DNA of 64,000 nucleotides from Oscillospiraceae bacterium (lineage in GTDB: Bacteria; Bacillota; Clostridia; Oscillospirales; Acutalibacteraceae): positions 1-64,000 of the forward strand of contig CACWPS010000004.1 in the NCBI GenBank assembly GCA_902762875.1, written 5' to 3'. Numbering within the stretch: the stretch's first letter is position 1; every line of letters starts with the position of its first letter. The notes under the pieces were generated by a model. That model was not told the origin of the DNA. It worked only from the letters and a program-made list of their open reading frames with translations, and did not search any database. Both the position numbers and the translations under genes were made by a program. Below, piece by piece: positions 24,719 to 32,108 of this stretch.

Positions 24719-26470
24719 ATGGAAATGTTAAATGTTAAAATAAACGGTATTTCTGTAAGCGTGCCTAAGGGCTCTACTATTTTAGACGCCGCGCGTTTAG
24801 CGGGAATTGAAATTCCCACATTGTGCTTTATGAAGGAAAAGAACGAGATCGGCGCTTGCCGTATCTGCGTTGTTGAGGCTAACGAGGGCAGAGGCTTTAG
24901 AATCGTTACCGCCTGCGTTTACCCCGTAACCGAGGGTATGGAGGTACTCACTAATACCGAGAAGATTCAGAAAGCAAGAAAAACCACCCTTGAGCTTATT
25001 CTTTCAACCCACGAAAAGAAGTGTCTTTCCTGCGTTCGTTCCACCAACTGCGAGCTTCAAAAGCTCTGCCGTGACTACGGCGTAGACGAATCGACCTTCG
25101 AGGGCTTTAAGCCAACTTACGAGCTTGACGAGTCCACTCCCCACCTTGTAAGGGATAACAACAAGTGCGTGCTTTGCCGCCGCTGTGTTGCCGCCTGCAA
25201 GGAGCAGTATGTAAGCGTTATCGGCGCTAATAACAGAGGTATTGATACTTCTATCGGTACCCCCTTTGAGGTTGGTCTTTCAAATGTTCCCTGTATTTCC
25301 TGCGGTCAGTGTACCGTTGTATGTCCTACAGGCGCACTTACCGAAAAGGATGATACCGATAAGATTTGGGAGGCTCTTGCCGACCCGACAAAGTATGTTG
25401 TGGTTCAGACCGCACCTTCTGTAAGAGCGACCTTGGGCGAGTGCTTCGGTATGCCGATTGGCACTAATGTTGAGGGTAAAATGGTTGCCGCTCTCCACAG
25501 ACTCGGCTTTGACAAGGTGTTTGATACCAATTTCGGTGCAGACCTTACAATAGTTGAAGAAGCGAATGAGCTTGTTGAGCGCATTAAAAACGGCGGAACT
25601 CTGCCGATGATTACCTCTTGCTCACCCGGTTGGGTTAAGTTCTGCGAGTTCTACTATCCCGATATGCTTAAACATCTTTCTACCTGCAAATCTCCCCAGC
25701 AGATGGCAGGTGCGGTAATTAAGACATATTATGCCGAGAAGATGGGCATTGACCCCAAGGATATCGTTTCTGTTTCGGTTATGCCCTGTACCGCTAAGAA
25801 GTTTGAGATTGGCAGAGCAGACCAGAGTGCGGCGGGAGTTCCCGATGTTGATATCGCTATCACCACCCGTGAGCTTTCCCGTATGATTATGCGTGCGGGT
25901 ATGCACTTCGATTGGCTGCCCGATGAAGAGTTTGATAACCCCCTCGGCGAGGATACCGGCGCTGCTGTAATTTTCGGCGCTACCGGCGGTGTTATGGAGG
26001 CGGCGCTCAGAACCGCTAACGACTGGCTTACAGGTAAGGACAATACCGATGTTGACTTTACCGCTGTCCGTGGAACTCAGGGACTTAAAGAGGCTACCGT
26101 AAATATTAATGGTAGTGACATTAAGGTTGCTGTAGCTTCGGGTGCAGGTGCCGCTAAGTATGTAATGGATACTATGAAGAATGGTAATCCCAACGGCTGG
26201 ACCTTTGTTGAGATAATGGGTTGCCCCGGCGGTTGTGTAAACGGCGGCGGTCAGCCGATTCAGCCCCAGTATGTAAGGGATATGGTTGACCTAAAGGCTA
26301 AGCGTGCTAAGGCTCTTTATGATCAGGACGCTTCAATGCCTATTAGAAAGTCCCACGAATCCCCCGTTATCAAGACCCTCTACAGCGAGTGGTATGACGG
26401 TTTCGGCGGTCACAAGGCACATCACGATTTGCACACTTCCTATGTTCCCCGCAAAAAGTATTCTAAGTAA
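24719..26470 (+). CDS. hydA: [FeFe] hydrogenase catalytic subunit (bifurcating type)
   Basis: 583 residues. The N-terminal plant-type [2Fe-2S] domain has CRICVVE with outer Cys residues, then the His-ligated cluster motif HEKKCLSCVRSTNC and two [4Fe-4S] motifs CVLCRRCVAAC and CISCGQCTVVCP. All three H-cluster motifs are canonical: TSCSPGWVKFCE, MPCTAKKFEIGR and GCPGGCVNGGGQP. Group A catalytic enzymes of this type form HydABC complexes. GAAAGGAGC precedes the ATG. The maturases HydE, HydF and HydG are not in the window. A strong terminator ends the operon. Confidence 0.96.
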   Translation: MEMLNVKINGISVSVPKGSTILDAARLAGIEIPTLCFMKEKNEIGACRICVVEANEGRGFRIVTACVYPVTEGMEVLTNTEKIQKARKTTLELILSTHEKKCLSCVRSTNCELQKLCRDYGVDESTFEGFKPTYELDESTPHLVRDNNKCVLCRRCVAACKEQYVSVIGANNRGIDTSIGTPFEVGLSNVPCISCGQCTVVCPTGALTEKDDTDKIWEALADPTKYVVVQTAPSVRATLGECFGMPIGTNVEGKMVAALHRLGFDKVFDTNFGADLTIVEEANELVERIKNGGTLPMITSCSPGWVKFCEFYYPDMLKHLSTCKSPQQMAGAVIKTYYAEKMGIDPKDIVSVSVMPCTAKKFEIGRADQSAAGVPDVDIAITTRELSRMIMRAGMHFDWLPDEEFDNPLGEDTGAAVIFGATGGVMEAALRTANDWLTGKDNTDVDFTAVRGTQGLKEATVNINGSDIKVAVASGAGAAKYVMDTMKNGNPNGWTFVEIMGCPGGCVNGGGQPIQPQYVRDMVDLKAKRAKALYDQDASMPIRKSHESPVIKTLYSEWYDGFGGHKAHHDLHTSYVPRKKYSK

Positions 26471-26485
26471 ATAGGTATAAAAAAT

Positions 26486-26516
26486 GGGAGTTAAGGTTAC
26501 AACAGCCTTAACTCCC
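26486..26516 (+). terminator. Terminator of the hydrogenase operon
   Basis: GGGAGTTAAGG (26486-26496) pairs perfectly with CCTTAACTCCC (26506-26516), followed by GTTTTTAG. The alcohol dehydrogenase gene converges on it from the right. Confidence 0.9.
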
Positions 26517-26531
26517 GTTTTTAGTGTGCTT

Positions 26532-27701
26532 TTATAAGCTTTCCTTATATATTTCAATTACCTCTTTACGGCTTAAGGTTTTATAGCCGTCTGTAAGAAT
26601 AATTGTAACATCTGCAATATCTTCAAGCTCGGCTTCGGTTACTCCAAACTCGGAAATATTCATTACTAAGCCTAATTCATTCATCCAGCTTTCTAAAGCC
26701 TTAAGACCTTCCTTTGCAATTTGTTCGTCGGTCTTACCCTCGGGATTTACATTCCATACGTTCACGGCAAAGCGCTTGAATTTTTGCAGGCCATAGGGCA
26801 TAATGTGGCGGTAATAGGCAAGGGACACGGCAGAAAGTGTCATTCCGTGGGTGGCGTTTGTGTATCCTCCTACCGCCTGACCTAACATATGCACCATCCA
26901 GTCGGTGGATTTGCCCTTTGCTACAAGGGTATTAAGCGCCCAGGTTGCCGTCCACATAATGTTACTGCGAGCCTCGTAATTTTGCGGGTCCTTGTTTGCA
27001 ATACGGCTTGAGTGGATAAGTGAATGCATAAGCCCCTCGCTTATATAGTCGCTTGTATTGTCGTCCTCGCCCGAGAAATATTGCTCGCATATATGGCTGA
27101 AAATATCGTATATGCCCGCAATCATCTGATAATGGGGGAGGGTGAGGGTGTATTTGGGATTAAGCACCGCAAACCTCGGCATAATCTCTTCGCTTAAGAA
27201 GGCGTGGCCGATTTTCTGCTTTGTTTTTTCGTTTGTAATAACAGAGCCTGCATTCATTTCAGAACCCGTGCCCACCATTGTAAGCACACAGCCCACGGGA
27301 ATAATCCTGCATTCGGGCTGTTCAAAGCGGATATAATATTTTTCCCACGGGTCTTCGTCACAGTTTACCGACATAGCAACCACCTTTGAATAATCGCAAA
27401 CCGAGCCGCCGCCAACTGCAAGAATTAAGTCTGCCTTGTGGGCTCTCGCAATTTCAATACCCTCGTAAAGCTTTGCAAGGGTGGGGTTGGGCATAACCCC
27501 CGCAATCTCTGCTACATTCTTGCCGTTTTTCTTTAAAATTTCAATAACCTCATCATAAATACCGTTTTTCTTGATAGAACCGCCGCCGTAAACCAATACG
27601 ATATTTTTTCCGTATTTCGGTAGCTCGTCATTTAAGTATTTAAGGGAGTCATCACCGAAATAAAGCTTTGTAGGGTTGCAGTAAGTAAAATTTCCTAACA
27701 T
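26532..27701 (-). CDS. Iron-containing alcohol dehydrogenase (NADPH-dependent butanol/ethanol type)
   Basis: 389 residues of the group III metal-dependent alcohol dehydrogenase family (BdhA/YqhD-like). It reduces aldehydes to alcohols with NAD(P)H and so disposes of reducing power. Seen: the N-terminal FTYCNPTKLYFGDDS, dinucleotide-binding VYGGGSIKKNG and ILAVGGGSVCDYSKV, TMVGTGSEMNAGSV, and metal-binding region residues including IFSHICEQYF and NATHGMTLSAV. GGAG precedes the ATG. It faces the hydrogenase operon, so both H2 and alcohol electron sinks are adjacent. Confidence 0.93.
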   Translation of the reverse strand: MLGNFTYCNPTKLYFGDDSLKYLNDELPKYGKNIVLVYGGGSIKKNGIYDEVIEILKKNGKNVAEIAGVMPNPTLAKLYEGIEIARAHKADLILAVGGGSVCDYSKVVAMSVNCDEDPWEKYYIRFEQPECRIIPVGCVLTMVGTGSEMNAGSVITNEKTKQKIGHAFLSEEIMPRFAVLNPKYTLTLPHYQMIAGIYDIFSHICEQYFSGEDDNTSDYISEGLMHSLIHSSRIANKDPQNYEARSNIMWTATWALNTLVAKGKSTDWMVHMLGQAVGGYTNATHGMTLSAVSLAYYRHIMPYGLQKFKRFAVNVWNVNPEGKTDEQIAKEGLKALESWMNELGLVMNISEFGVTEAELEDIADVTIILTDGYKTLSRKEVIEIYKESL

Positions 27702-27777
27702 AATTTTTTCTCCTATCCGATTTATTTTTTGTTATGTCGGTTTTTCCGATAGAATCAGAAATTGCCTTTTCGGGTGC

Positions 27778-27805
27778 TTGACAAATTAAAAACATATGGT
27801 ATAAT
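27778..27805 (+). promoter_or_regulatory. Promoter of the short convergent RNA
   Basis: TTGACA (27778-27783), 16-bp spacer, TATAAT (27800-27805), with no good open frame downstream before the terminator at 27860-27901. Confidence 0.75.
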
Positions 27806-27811
27806 ATAAGT

Positions 27812-27901
27812 GAAATAAGGCAAACCTATTGATAAACGGTTAGCCCTAATAGTTATATGAAATAACCGCTAACTTTCTCAGGGTTGGGCGGTTATTTTTT
27901 T
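27812..27901 (+). ncRNA. Putative antisense antitoxin RNA (about 90 nt)
   Basis: A near-consensus promoter and a strong terminator (AAATAACCGC 27860-27869 with GCGGTTATTT 27888-27897, then seven T in total) bracket about 90 bases with no convincing gene. Its 3' end is complementary to the last three codons and stop of the 21-residue peptide gene on the other strand. The first 40 bases resemble the first 40 bases of the opposing transcript (GAAATAAGRCARACCTA and CGGTTAGCCCT shared). The geometry recalls antitoxin RNAs such as RatA. Expression and function are inferred. Confidence 0.55.
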
Positions 27902-27957
27902 ATGCTTAAAATAAGTAACAGGATAATTACAAGAGTAATAACTGTAAAATATTCCAT
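27892..27957 (-). CDS. 21-residue hydrophobic peptide, putative type I toxin
   Basis: The peptide is a single membrane helix with two C-terminal lysines: MEYFTVITLVIILLLILS followed by IKK. The ATG has an AGGGGGTGAT ribosome binding site (27970-27961). A GAGGGC-AAAT-GCCCTC hairpin (27981-27996) lies just upstream of that site. The message starts at a clear minus-strand promoter (TTGAAA-17-TATAAT, 28078-28050), giving a leader of about 85 bases. Short hydrophobic peptides with a structured leader and an overlapping convergent RNA are the hallmark of type I toxin-antitoxin systems. I do not recognise the exact family. Confidence 0.6.
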   Translation of the reverse strand: MEYFTVITLVIILLLILSIKK

Positions 27958-28049
27958 AGCATCACCCCCTAACTTAATTAGAGGGCAAATGCCCTCTGAA
28001 GGTCAAAGGGCTAACCGCCTACCGTTTAGGTCTGTCTTATTTCAAGGGA

Positions 28050-28078
28050 ATTATAACATATTCAGACAATTTTTTCAA
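28050..28078 (-). promoter_or_regulatory. Promoter of the hydrophobic peptide gene
   Basis: Minus strand: TTGAAA (28078-28073), 17-bp spacer, TATAAT (28055-28050). The sequence just after it is an inverted near-copy of the sequence after the opposing promoter (27808-27850). Confidence 0.7.
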
Positions 28079-28100
28079 CATATAAAAGTACAAAAACGAA

Positions 28101-28131
28101 AAAACGGTATGAGGAAAACCCATACCGTTTT
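28101..28131 (-). terminator. Terminator of perR-rubrerythrin unit
   Basis: AAAACGGTATG (28101-28111) pairs with CATACCGTTTT (28121-28131). On the minus strand it is followed by TTCGTTTTT. Confidence 0.8.
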
Positions 28132-28174
28132 TATGTGACTTATGCAAGGCAATGCCTTAAAAATCACTCATAAA

Positions 28175-28717
28175 TTATTTAAAATATCTGTTTAAAAGAC
28201 CCTCAAAAGCCTTACCGTGACGGGCTTCGTCACGAGCCATCTCATGTACGGTGTCGTGGATAGCGTCGAGGTTAAGCTCCTTAGCAAGCTTAGCAAGCTC
28301 GGTCTTGCCGAGGGTAGCGCCGTTCTCGGCGTCAACACGCATCTCAAGGTTCTTCTTTGTAGAGTCGGTTACAACCTCGCCCAGCATCTCTGCAAACTTA
28401 GCGGCATGTTCAGCCTCCTCGTAAGCAGCCTTTTCCCAATAAAGACCGATTTCGGGATAACCCTCACGATGGGCAACCCTTGCCATAGCAAGATACATAC
28501 CAACCTCACAGCACTCGCCGTTGAAGTTCTCACGGAGACCGTCGATTATTCTCTGGTCAACGCCGTTAGCAACACCTACAACATGCTTGGCAGCCCAAGA
28601 CTTTTCAGCAGCCTGCTCCTGGAACTTAGAAGCGGGAGCGTGGCAGATGGGGCACTCGTCGGGAGCAGATTCGCCCTCATAGGTATAACCGCATACAAGA
28701 CATACATACTTTTTCAT
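28175..28717 (-). CDS. Rubrerythrin with N-terminal rubredoxin domain (reverse type)
   Basis: 180 residues. It detoxifies hydrogen peroxide in anaerobes using electrons from NAD(P)H via rubredoxin. The rubredoxin domain is N-terminal ([19 protein letters not shown]), unlike classical rubrerythrin, so this is the reverse-rubrerythrin order. The ferritin-like di-iron part follows with [35 protein letters not shown] and the final [20 protein letters not shown] lies 8 bases before ATG 28717. The frame continues upstream but without a ribosome binding site. It is 19 bp after perR and so likely co-transcribed and PerR-controlled. Confidence 0.93.
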   Translation of the reverse strand: MKKYVCLVCGYTYEGESAPDECPICHAPASKFQEQAAEKSWAAKHVVGVANGVDQRIIDGLRENFNGECCEVGMYLAMARVAHREGYPEIGLYWEKAAYEEAEHAAKFAEMLGEVVTDSTKKNLEMRVDAENGATLGKTELAKLAKELNLDAIHDTVHEMARDEARHGKAFEGLLNRYFK

Positions 28718-28736
28718 TTTAATTTCCTCCGTTAAA

Positions 28737-29120
28737 TTAATTTTTTTCTTTTGCATTACATTCGCCGCAAACGCCTCGGACAATGTAAACCGAGGAGTCG
28801 GGTGTGAAACCGTTTTTTCTGATAGCTTCGGCTAAGTAATCGTTTTCTAAGGCAACATCGGTGATTTTCCCGCATTTTTTGCAATAAAAATGCGCATGCA
28901 GAGAATCGTTGCCGTCAAAATGCTCATACCCGTCGCCCACCGACACCGAAATAACCCTGCCCTCCTCGCTTAAAGCGGAAAGGTTGCGGTAGACTGTGCC
29001 TAAGCTGATGTTCGGTATGGTTTCACGCACCCGATCGTATACCCAGTTTGCCGTGGGATGCGTATCGGTGGAACATAACACATCGAGAATTGCTTCACGC
29101 TGGCGTGAATATTTTTTCAT
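28737..29120 (-). CDS. perR: Fur-family peroxide-responsive regulator PerR
   Basis: A 127-residue repressor. The winged helix lies in residues about 1-75 ([17 protein letters not shown]). The metal-sensing part has [14 protein letters not shown], and two structural zinc Cys pairs are CKKCG and CGEC. The Asp/His set fits PerR more than Fur. It is known in this family that iron-catalysed His oxidation releases DNA. ATG 29120 has GGGTGAT six bases upstream; a TTG four codons earlier lacks one. A perfect palindrome in its promoter (29136-29148) suggests autoregulation, and rubrerythrin is in the same unit. Confidence 0.87.
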   Translation of the reverse strand: MKKYSRQREAILDVLCSTDTHPTANWVYDRVRETIPNISLGTVYRNLSALSEEGRVISVSVGDGYEHFDGNDSLHAHFYCKKCGKITDVALENDYLAEAIRKNGFTPDSSVYIVRGVCGECNAKEKN

Positions 29121-29135
29121 ATAATCACCCAAATC

Positions 29136-29148
29136 AGTAATGATTACT
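29136..29148. promoter_or_regulatory. Probable PerR box
   Basis: AGTAAT-G-ATTACT is a perfect 6-1-6 palindrome, close to the PerR/Fur box pattern (inverted repeats of ATAAT type around one base). It lies 5 bp downstream of the perR -10 element, a repressing position. Confidence 0.65.
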
Positions 29149-29153
29149 ATTTT

Positions 29154-29181
29154 ATTATACTCCTTTTTTTAGGTTTGTCAA
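29154..29181 (-). promoter_or_regulatory. Promoter of perR-rubrerythrin
   Basis: Minus strand: TTGACA (29181-29176), 16-bp spacer, TATAAT (29159-29154). Confidence 0.8.
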
Positions 29182-29199
29182 GATGTTTTCATTAAAAAC

Positions 29200-29228
29200 T
29201 TGACAAATTTTTATCAATGTTTTATTAT
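29200..29228 (+). promoter_or_regulatory. Promoter of rex with a possible Rex operator
   Basis: TTGACA (29200-29205), 17-bp spacer, TATTAT (29223-29228). TTGACAAATTTTTATCAA (29200-29217) overlaps the -35 element and is an imperfect match to the clostridial Rex site (TTGTTAA-N4-TTAACAA), so autoregulation by Rex is possible. Confidence 0.6.
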
Positions 29229-29259
29229 TAGTATGAAATAACGGTAAAAGAGTGATTAA

Positions 29260-29889
29260 ATGAGCAGTAATATTATATCCGATTCGGTTATAAAGCGTCT
29301 GCCGAGATATTATAGATTTTTGGGCGAGCTTAAGGCGGCGGGTTTGACAAGGATTTCCTCCCGTGAGCTGTCCGAGAGGATGGGGCTTACCGCAAGCCAG
29401 ATAAGGCAGGATTTAAACTGTTTCGGCGGTTTCGGCCAGCAGGGATACGGCTATAACATTGAGCTGTTACAGTCCGAAATCGGGCATATTTTAGGTCTTG
29501 ATGCGCCGAAAACCGCAATACTAATCGGCATAGGAAATTTGGGAAGGGCTGTTACAATGCACATTAACTTCGAGTCAAAGGGCTTTAAGCTTATAGGGCT
29601 TTTTGACAGTAAGGAGTCGCTTGTAGGGCAGGTTATAAAGAATCTGCCTATAAGAAGCACCGATACGATTGACGAGTTTTGCAAAGAAAATCTTCCTGAT
29701 GTGGCGATACTCTGTATACCGAAAAATGCGGCTGAGGTAATTGCGGATCAGCTTGTGGGGCTTGGTATAAAGGGCTTTTGGAACTTCAGCCATTACGATT
29801 TGGCACTTAAATACCCGGGCATAAAGGTTGAAAATGTGCATTTTGGGGACAGTCTTATGACCCTTTCTTACCGCCTGCATAATGAATAA
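29260..29889 (+). CDS. rex: Redox-sensing transcriptional repressor Rex
   Basis: 209 residues. It senses the NADH/NAD+ ratio and represses fermentation genes (alcohol dehydrogenases, hydrogenases, butyrate genes) when NADH is low. The N-terminal winged helix has RLPRYYRFLGELKAAG and TASQIRQDLNCFGGFGQQGY. The Rossmann domain shows AILIGIGNLGRAV, and the C-terminal helix is swapped in known structures. Its neighbours, alcohol dehydrogenase and hydrogenase, are classical Rex targets, although I see no strong Rex site before either. A terminator follows at 29899. Confidence 0.96.
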   Translation: MSSNIISDSVIKRLPRYYRFLGELKAAGLTRISSRELSERMGLTASQIRQDLNCFGGFGQQGYGYNIELLQSEIGHILGLDAPKTAILIGIGNLGRAVTMHINFESKGFKLIGLFDSKESLVGQVIKNLPIRSTDTIDEFCKENLPDVAILCIPKNAAEVIADQLVGLGIKGFWNFSHYDLALKYPGIKVENVHFGDSLMTLSYRLHNE

Positions 29890-29898
29890 GTAAAATTT

Positions 29899-29927
29899 AA
29901 AGCCTGAGGCGTTAAACCTCAGGCTTT
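29899..29927. terminator. Bidirectional terminator between rex and the XRE regulator
   Basis: AAAGCCTGAGG... arms AAAGCCTGAGG-type (29899-29909) pair with CCTCAGGCTTT (29917-29927). It serves convergent genes. Confidence 0.8.
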
Positions 29928-29930
29928 GCG

Positions 29931-30350
29931 TTATTTGTTCTTTGATTCCTTGTATTTAGAATCTATAAAATTGATTACCTCATCGTAATAGGGCTTTGGA
30001 AGATTGCGTAGTATTTTAATAATGCTTTCTTCCTTGTGGGTAGCTATAAAGGGTGCGGGGCTGTAAGAGCCGGTGCTAAAGGGGTTGTTGGTTTGGTTAA
30101 GCTTGCTTGCCGAGATTTCGTTGCCGGAAAAATCAATCTTTTTATCTTCCGATGAATCGTAAAGCAACATTTCGGGATTTACGCCGAGAATTTTTGAAAG
30201 GGTGAGCAAACGCTCAGAGCTGATTGAACCCTTGCGCTCCATTTGTGAATATGTGCTGCATTTCATTCCCATTTTTTCGGCGACCTCGGTTTGTGTGAGG
30301 TTAGCCATTTTTCTGTACAAAGCAATTCTTTGATTAATTAGTTTATCCAT
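29931..30350 (-). CDS. XRE-family transcriptional regulator
   Basis: 139 residues. A Cro/C1-type helix-turn-helix covers residues about 8-62 (NLTQTEVAEKMGMKCSTYSQ, then MERKGSISSERLLTLSKILG). The remaining 75 residues have no known domain; they contain a low-complexity middle and a helical tail (IIKILRNLPKPYYDEVINFI). There is no adjacent partner gene, and the target is unknown. It is divergent from tRNA-Thr. Confidence 0.85.
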   Translation of the reverse strand: MDKLINQRIALYRKMANLTQTEVAEKMGMKCSTYSQMERKGSISSERLLTLSKILGVNPEMLLYDSSEDKKIDFSGNEISASKLNQTNNPFSTGSYSPAPFIATHKEESIIKILRNLPKPYYDEVINFIDSKYKESKNK

Positions 30351-30381
30351 AATGAATTCCTCCGCAGATTATATTTTTTGC

Positions 30382-30410
30382 TTGACTTAACGAGGTGTTA
30401 TTGGTATAAT
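30382..30410 (+). promoter_or_regulatory. Promoter of tRNA-Thr
   Basis: TTGACT (30382-30387), 17-bp spacer, TATAAT (30405-30410), 12 bases before the tRNA. Confidence 0.8.
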
Positions 30411-30422
30411 CATATAGCAAAC

Positions 30423-30495
30423 GCTGGAGTGGCTCAGTTGGTAGAGCAGCTGATTCGTAATCAGCAGGTCGTGGGTTCGAGTCCCATCTTCAGCT
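30423..30495 (+). tRNA. tRNA-Thr (anticodon CGT)
   Basis: A full cloverleaf. Acceptor GCTGGAG pairs with CTTCAGC with one G-T pair. The D loop is AGTTGGTAGA. The anticodon stem GCTGA/TCAGC encloses TTCGTAA, giving anticodon CGT. The T arm is GTGGG-TTCGAGT-CCCAT. The CCA end is not encoded. A T run follows directly. Confidence 0.95.
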
Positions 30496-30658
30496 TTTTG
30501 TTTTGTCATATAATATTTGCTAAGTTTAAAAATGCTTTCAAATACTATTTTATTGATTTTGTCGAAATATGTCAAGTTAATAATTGCAAATTGTTTATGT
30601 ATATTTTGCATAAGAGTTATTATTTTCCTGATAAACCCTGCCCCGATGTATCTTTTTC

Positions 30659-30687
30659 TTGTAATTATTCCATAATTGTTATATAAT
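30659..30687 (+). promoter_or_regulatory. Promoter of the site-2 protease/scpAB/dacF operon
   Basis: TTGTAA (30659-30664), 17-bp spacer, TATAAT (30682-30687). It is AT-rich and reaches the first start codon within 27 bases. Confidence 0.65.
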
Positions 30688-30713
30688 AATAAAATAGATT
30701 GGAGTGGTATGGC

Positions 30714-31385
30714 TTGATAAACAGACTGTTATCAGGAAACATAGATTTTGCAAGCATAATTGTATATATTCTGTCGTCCTTGACCGTAATTTTTCTTACT
30801 ATGCCTGTTCACGAATTTGCCCACGGCTTTGCGGCGACTAAATTAGGCGACCCCACGCCAAGGTATCAGGGAAGGATGTCGCTTAACCCCTTTGCGCATA
30901 TAGATTGGATAGGTGCGGCTTGTATATTGCTCTTTGGCTTCGGCTGGGCAAAGCCTGTTCAGGTTAATTCAAACAATTTCAGAAATCCTAAAAGGGATAT
31001 GGCTGTTACCGCCTTTGCAGGTCCCCTTGCTAACCTGATTGTAGCCCTAATAGCGCTTTTAATTTATAATATTGTTATGCTTTTCGCTTTTAATAATATT
31101 GCTTTGTATATCGGCTTTTTCTTTTATTACATTGCCCTTATTAATGTGTCTCTTGCGGTCTTTAATCTTATTCCCATTCCGCCTCTTGACGGCTCAAGGC
31201 TTTTATCGGCGCTTTTGCCTTACAAGTATTATTACGCATTAATGCGTTACGAGCGCTACATCTTCTTAGGTTTGATTGCGCTTTTGTGGTTTGGTGTACT
31301 GGATATCCCGCTAAACTTCCTTACAAATGCGGTTATGAGTTTTTTGGGATTTATTGCGGGATTGCCCTTTGGGCTTATAGGGTGA
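30714..31385 (+). CDS. Site-2 protease family (M50) membrane metalloprotease
   Basis: About 223 residues with five or six membrane segments. The zinc motif is HEFAHGFAATKLGD near the N-terminus, and the second motif, with the metal-binding Asp, is NLIPIPPLDGSRLLSALL. The family cleaves membrane-embedded segments. This short type without PDZ domain resembles YwhC/RseP-like minimal forms, and substrates are unknown. TTG 30714 has GGAG nine bases before it and lies close to the promoter, so I prefer it over an in-frame TTG at 30699. scpA follows three bases later, as in many Firmicutes. Confidence 0.9.
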   Translation: MINRLLSGNIDFASIIVYILSSLTVIFLTMPVHEFAHGFAATKLGDPTPRYQGRMSLNPFAHIDWIGAACILLFGFGWAKPVQVNSNNFRNPKRDMAVTAFAGPLANLIVALIALLIYNIVMLFAFNNIALYIGFFFYYIALINVSLAVFNLIPIPPLDGSRLLSALLPYKYYYALMRYERYIFLGLIALLWFGVLDIPLNFLTNAVMSFLGFIAGLPFGLIG

Positions 31386-31388
31386 AAA

Positions 31389-32108
31389 ATGGAAAATACA
31401 TTAAGCTATAAATTAGAGGGCTTTGAGGGCCCGCTGGACCTGCTTTTACAACTGATTGCACGCAATAAGCTTAATATTTACGATATTGAGCTAAGCGTGC
31501 TTATCGACCAGTATTTAGAACAAATAGAGCTTTTTAAGGCAGAGGAAATGGAGCTTGCAAGCGAGTTTCTTGAAATGGCGTCAAGGCTCCTTTACATTAA
31601 AACCGTAAGTCTGCTGCCTAAGCACGACGAGATAGTACAGCTTAAAGAGGAGCTTACAGGGGCACTGCTTGAGTATATGGTATGCCAGCAGATGGCGCAA
31701 AAGCTTTCCTTAATGCAGGACGGCTTTGATAAATTTGTAAGACCCCCCGAGGAAATCGAATTTGATAAAACCTATGAGCTTACCCACTCGGCTGATGTTA
31801 TGTATCTTTCGTATCTGTCGGCGGTGGGCAGGGGGCAAAGAAAGCTCCCGCCGTCAACCGCACCCTTTACAAAGATTGTGGCTAAAAAAATTGTTGCAGT
31901 GTCCTCTAAAATCGTTTTTGTTATGAGGAATTTGTGGAAAGGCGGCTCTAAAAAGCTTTCCTCCCTTTATAAAACTGCACACAGCCGTTCGGAGCTTGTA
32001 GCAACCTTTTTGGCGGTGTTGGAGCTTTGTAAGGCAAACCGTGTTAGGGTTGAGGGAGATTCGGACAATGCAGAAATCACACTTATTAAGGAGCATAAAC
32101 GCAAATGA
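31389..32108 (+). CDS. scpA: Segregation and condensation protein A
   Basis: The kleisin subunit (239 residues) bridges SMC heads in chromosome condensation. Typical sequences: SYKLEGFEGPLDLLLQLIAR at the N-terminus, NIYDIELSVLIDQYLE, and LASEFLEMASRLLYIKTVSL. The C-terminal winged-helix part (SRSELVATFLAVLELCKANR) is present. The stop overlaps the scpB start by four bases, so translation is coupled. smc itself is not in the window. Confidence 0.95.
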   Translation: MENTLSYKLEGFEGPLDLLLQLIARNKLNIYDIELSVLIDQYLEQIELFKAEEMELASEFLEMASRLLYIKTVSLLPKHDEIVQLKEELTGALLEYMVCQQMAQKLSLMQDGFDKFVRPPEEIEFDKTYELTHSADVMYLSYLSAVGRGQRKLPPSTAPFTKIVAKKIVAVSSKIVFVMRNLWKGGSKKLSSLYKTAHSRSELVATFLAVLELCKANRVRVEGDSDNAEITLIKEHKRK

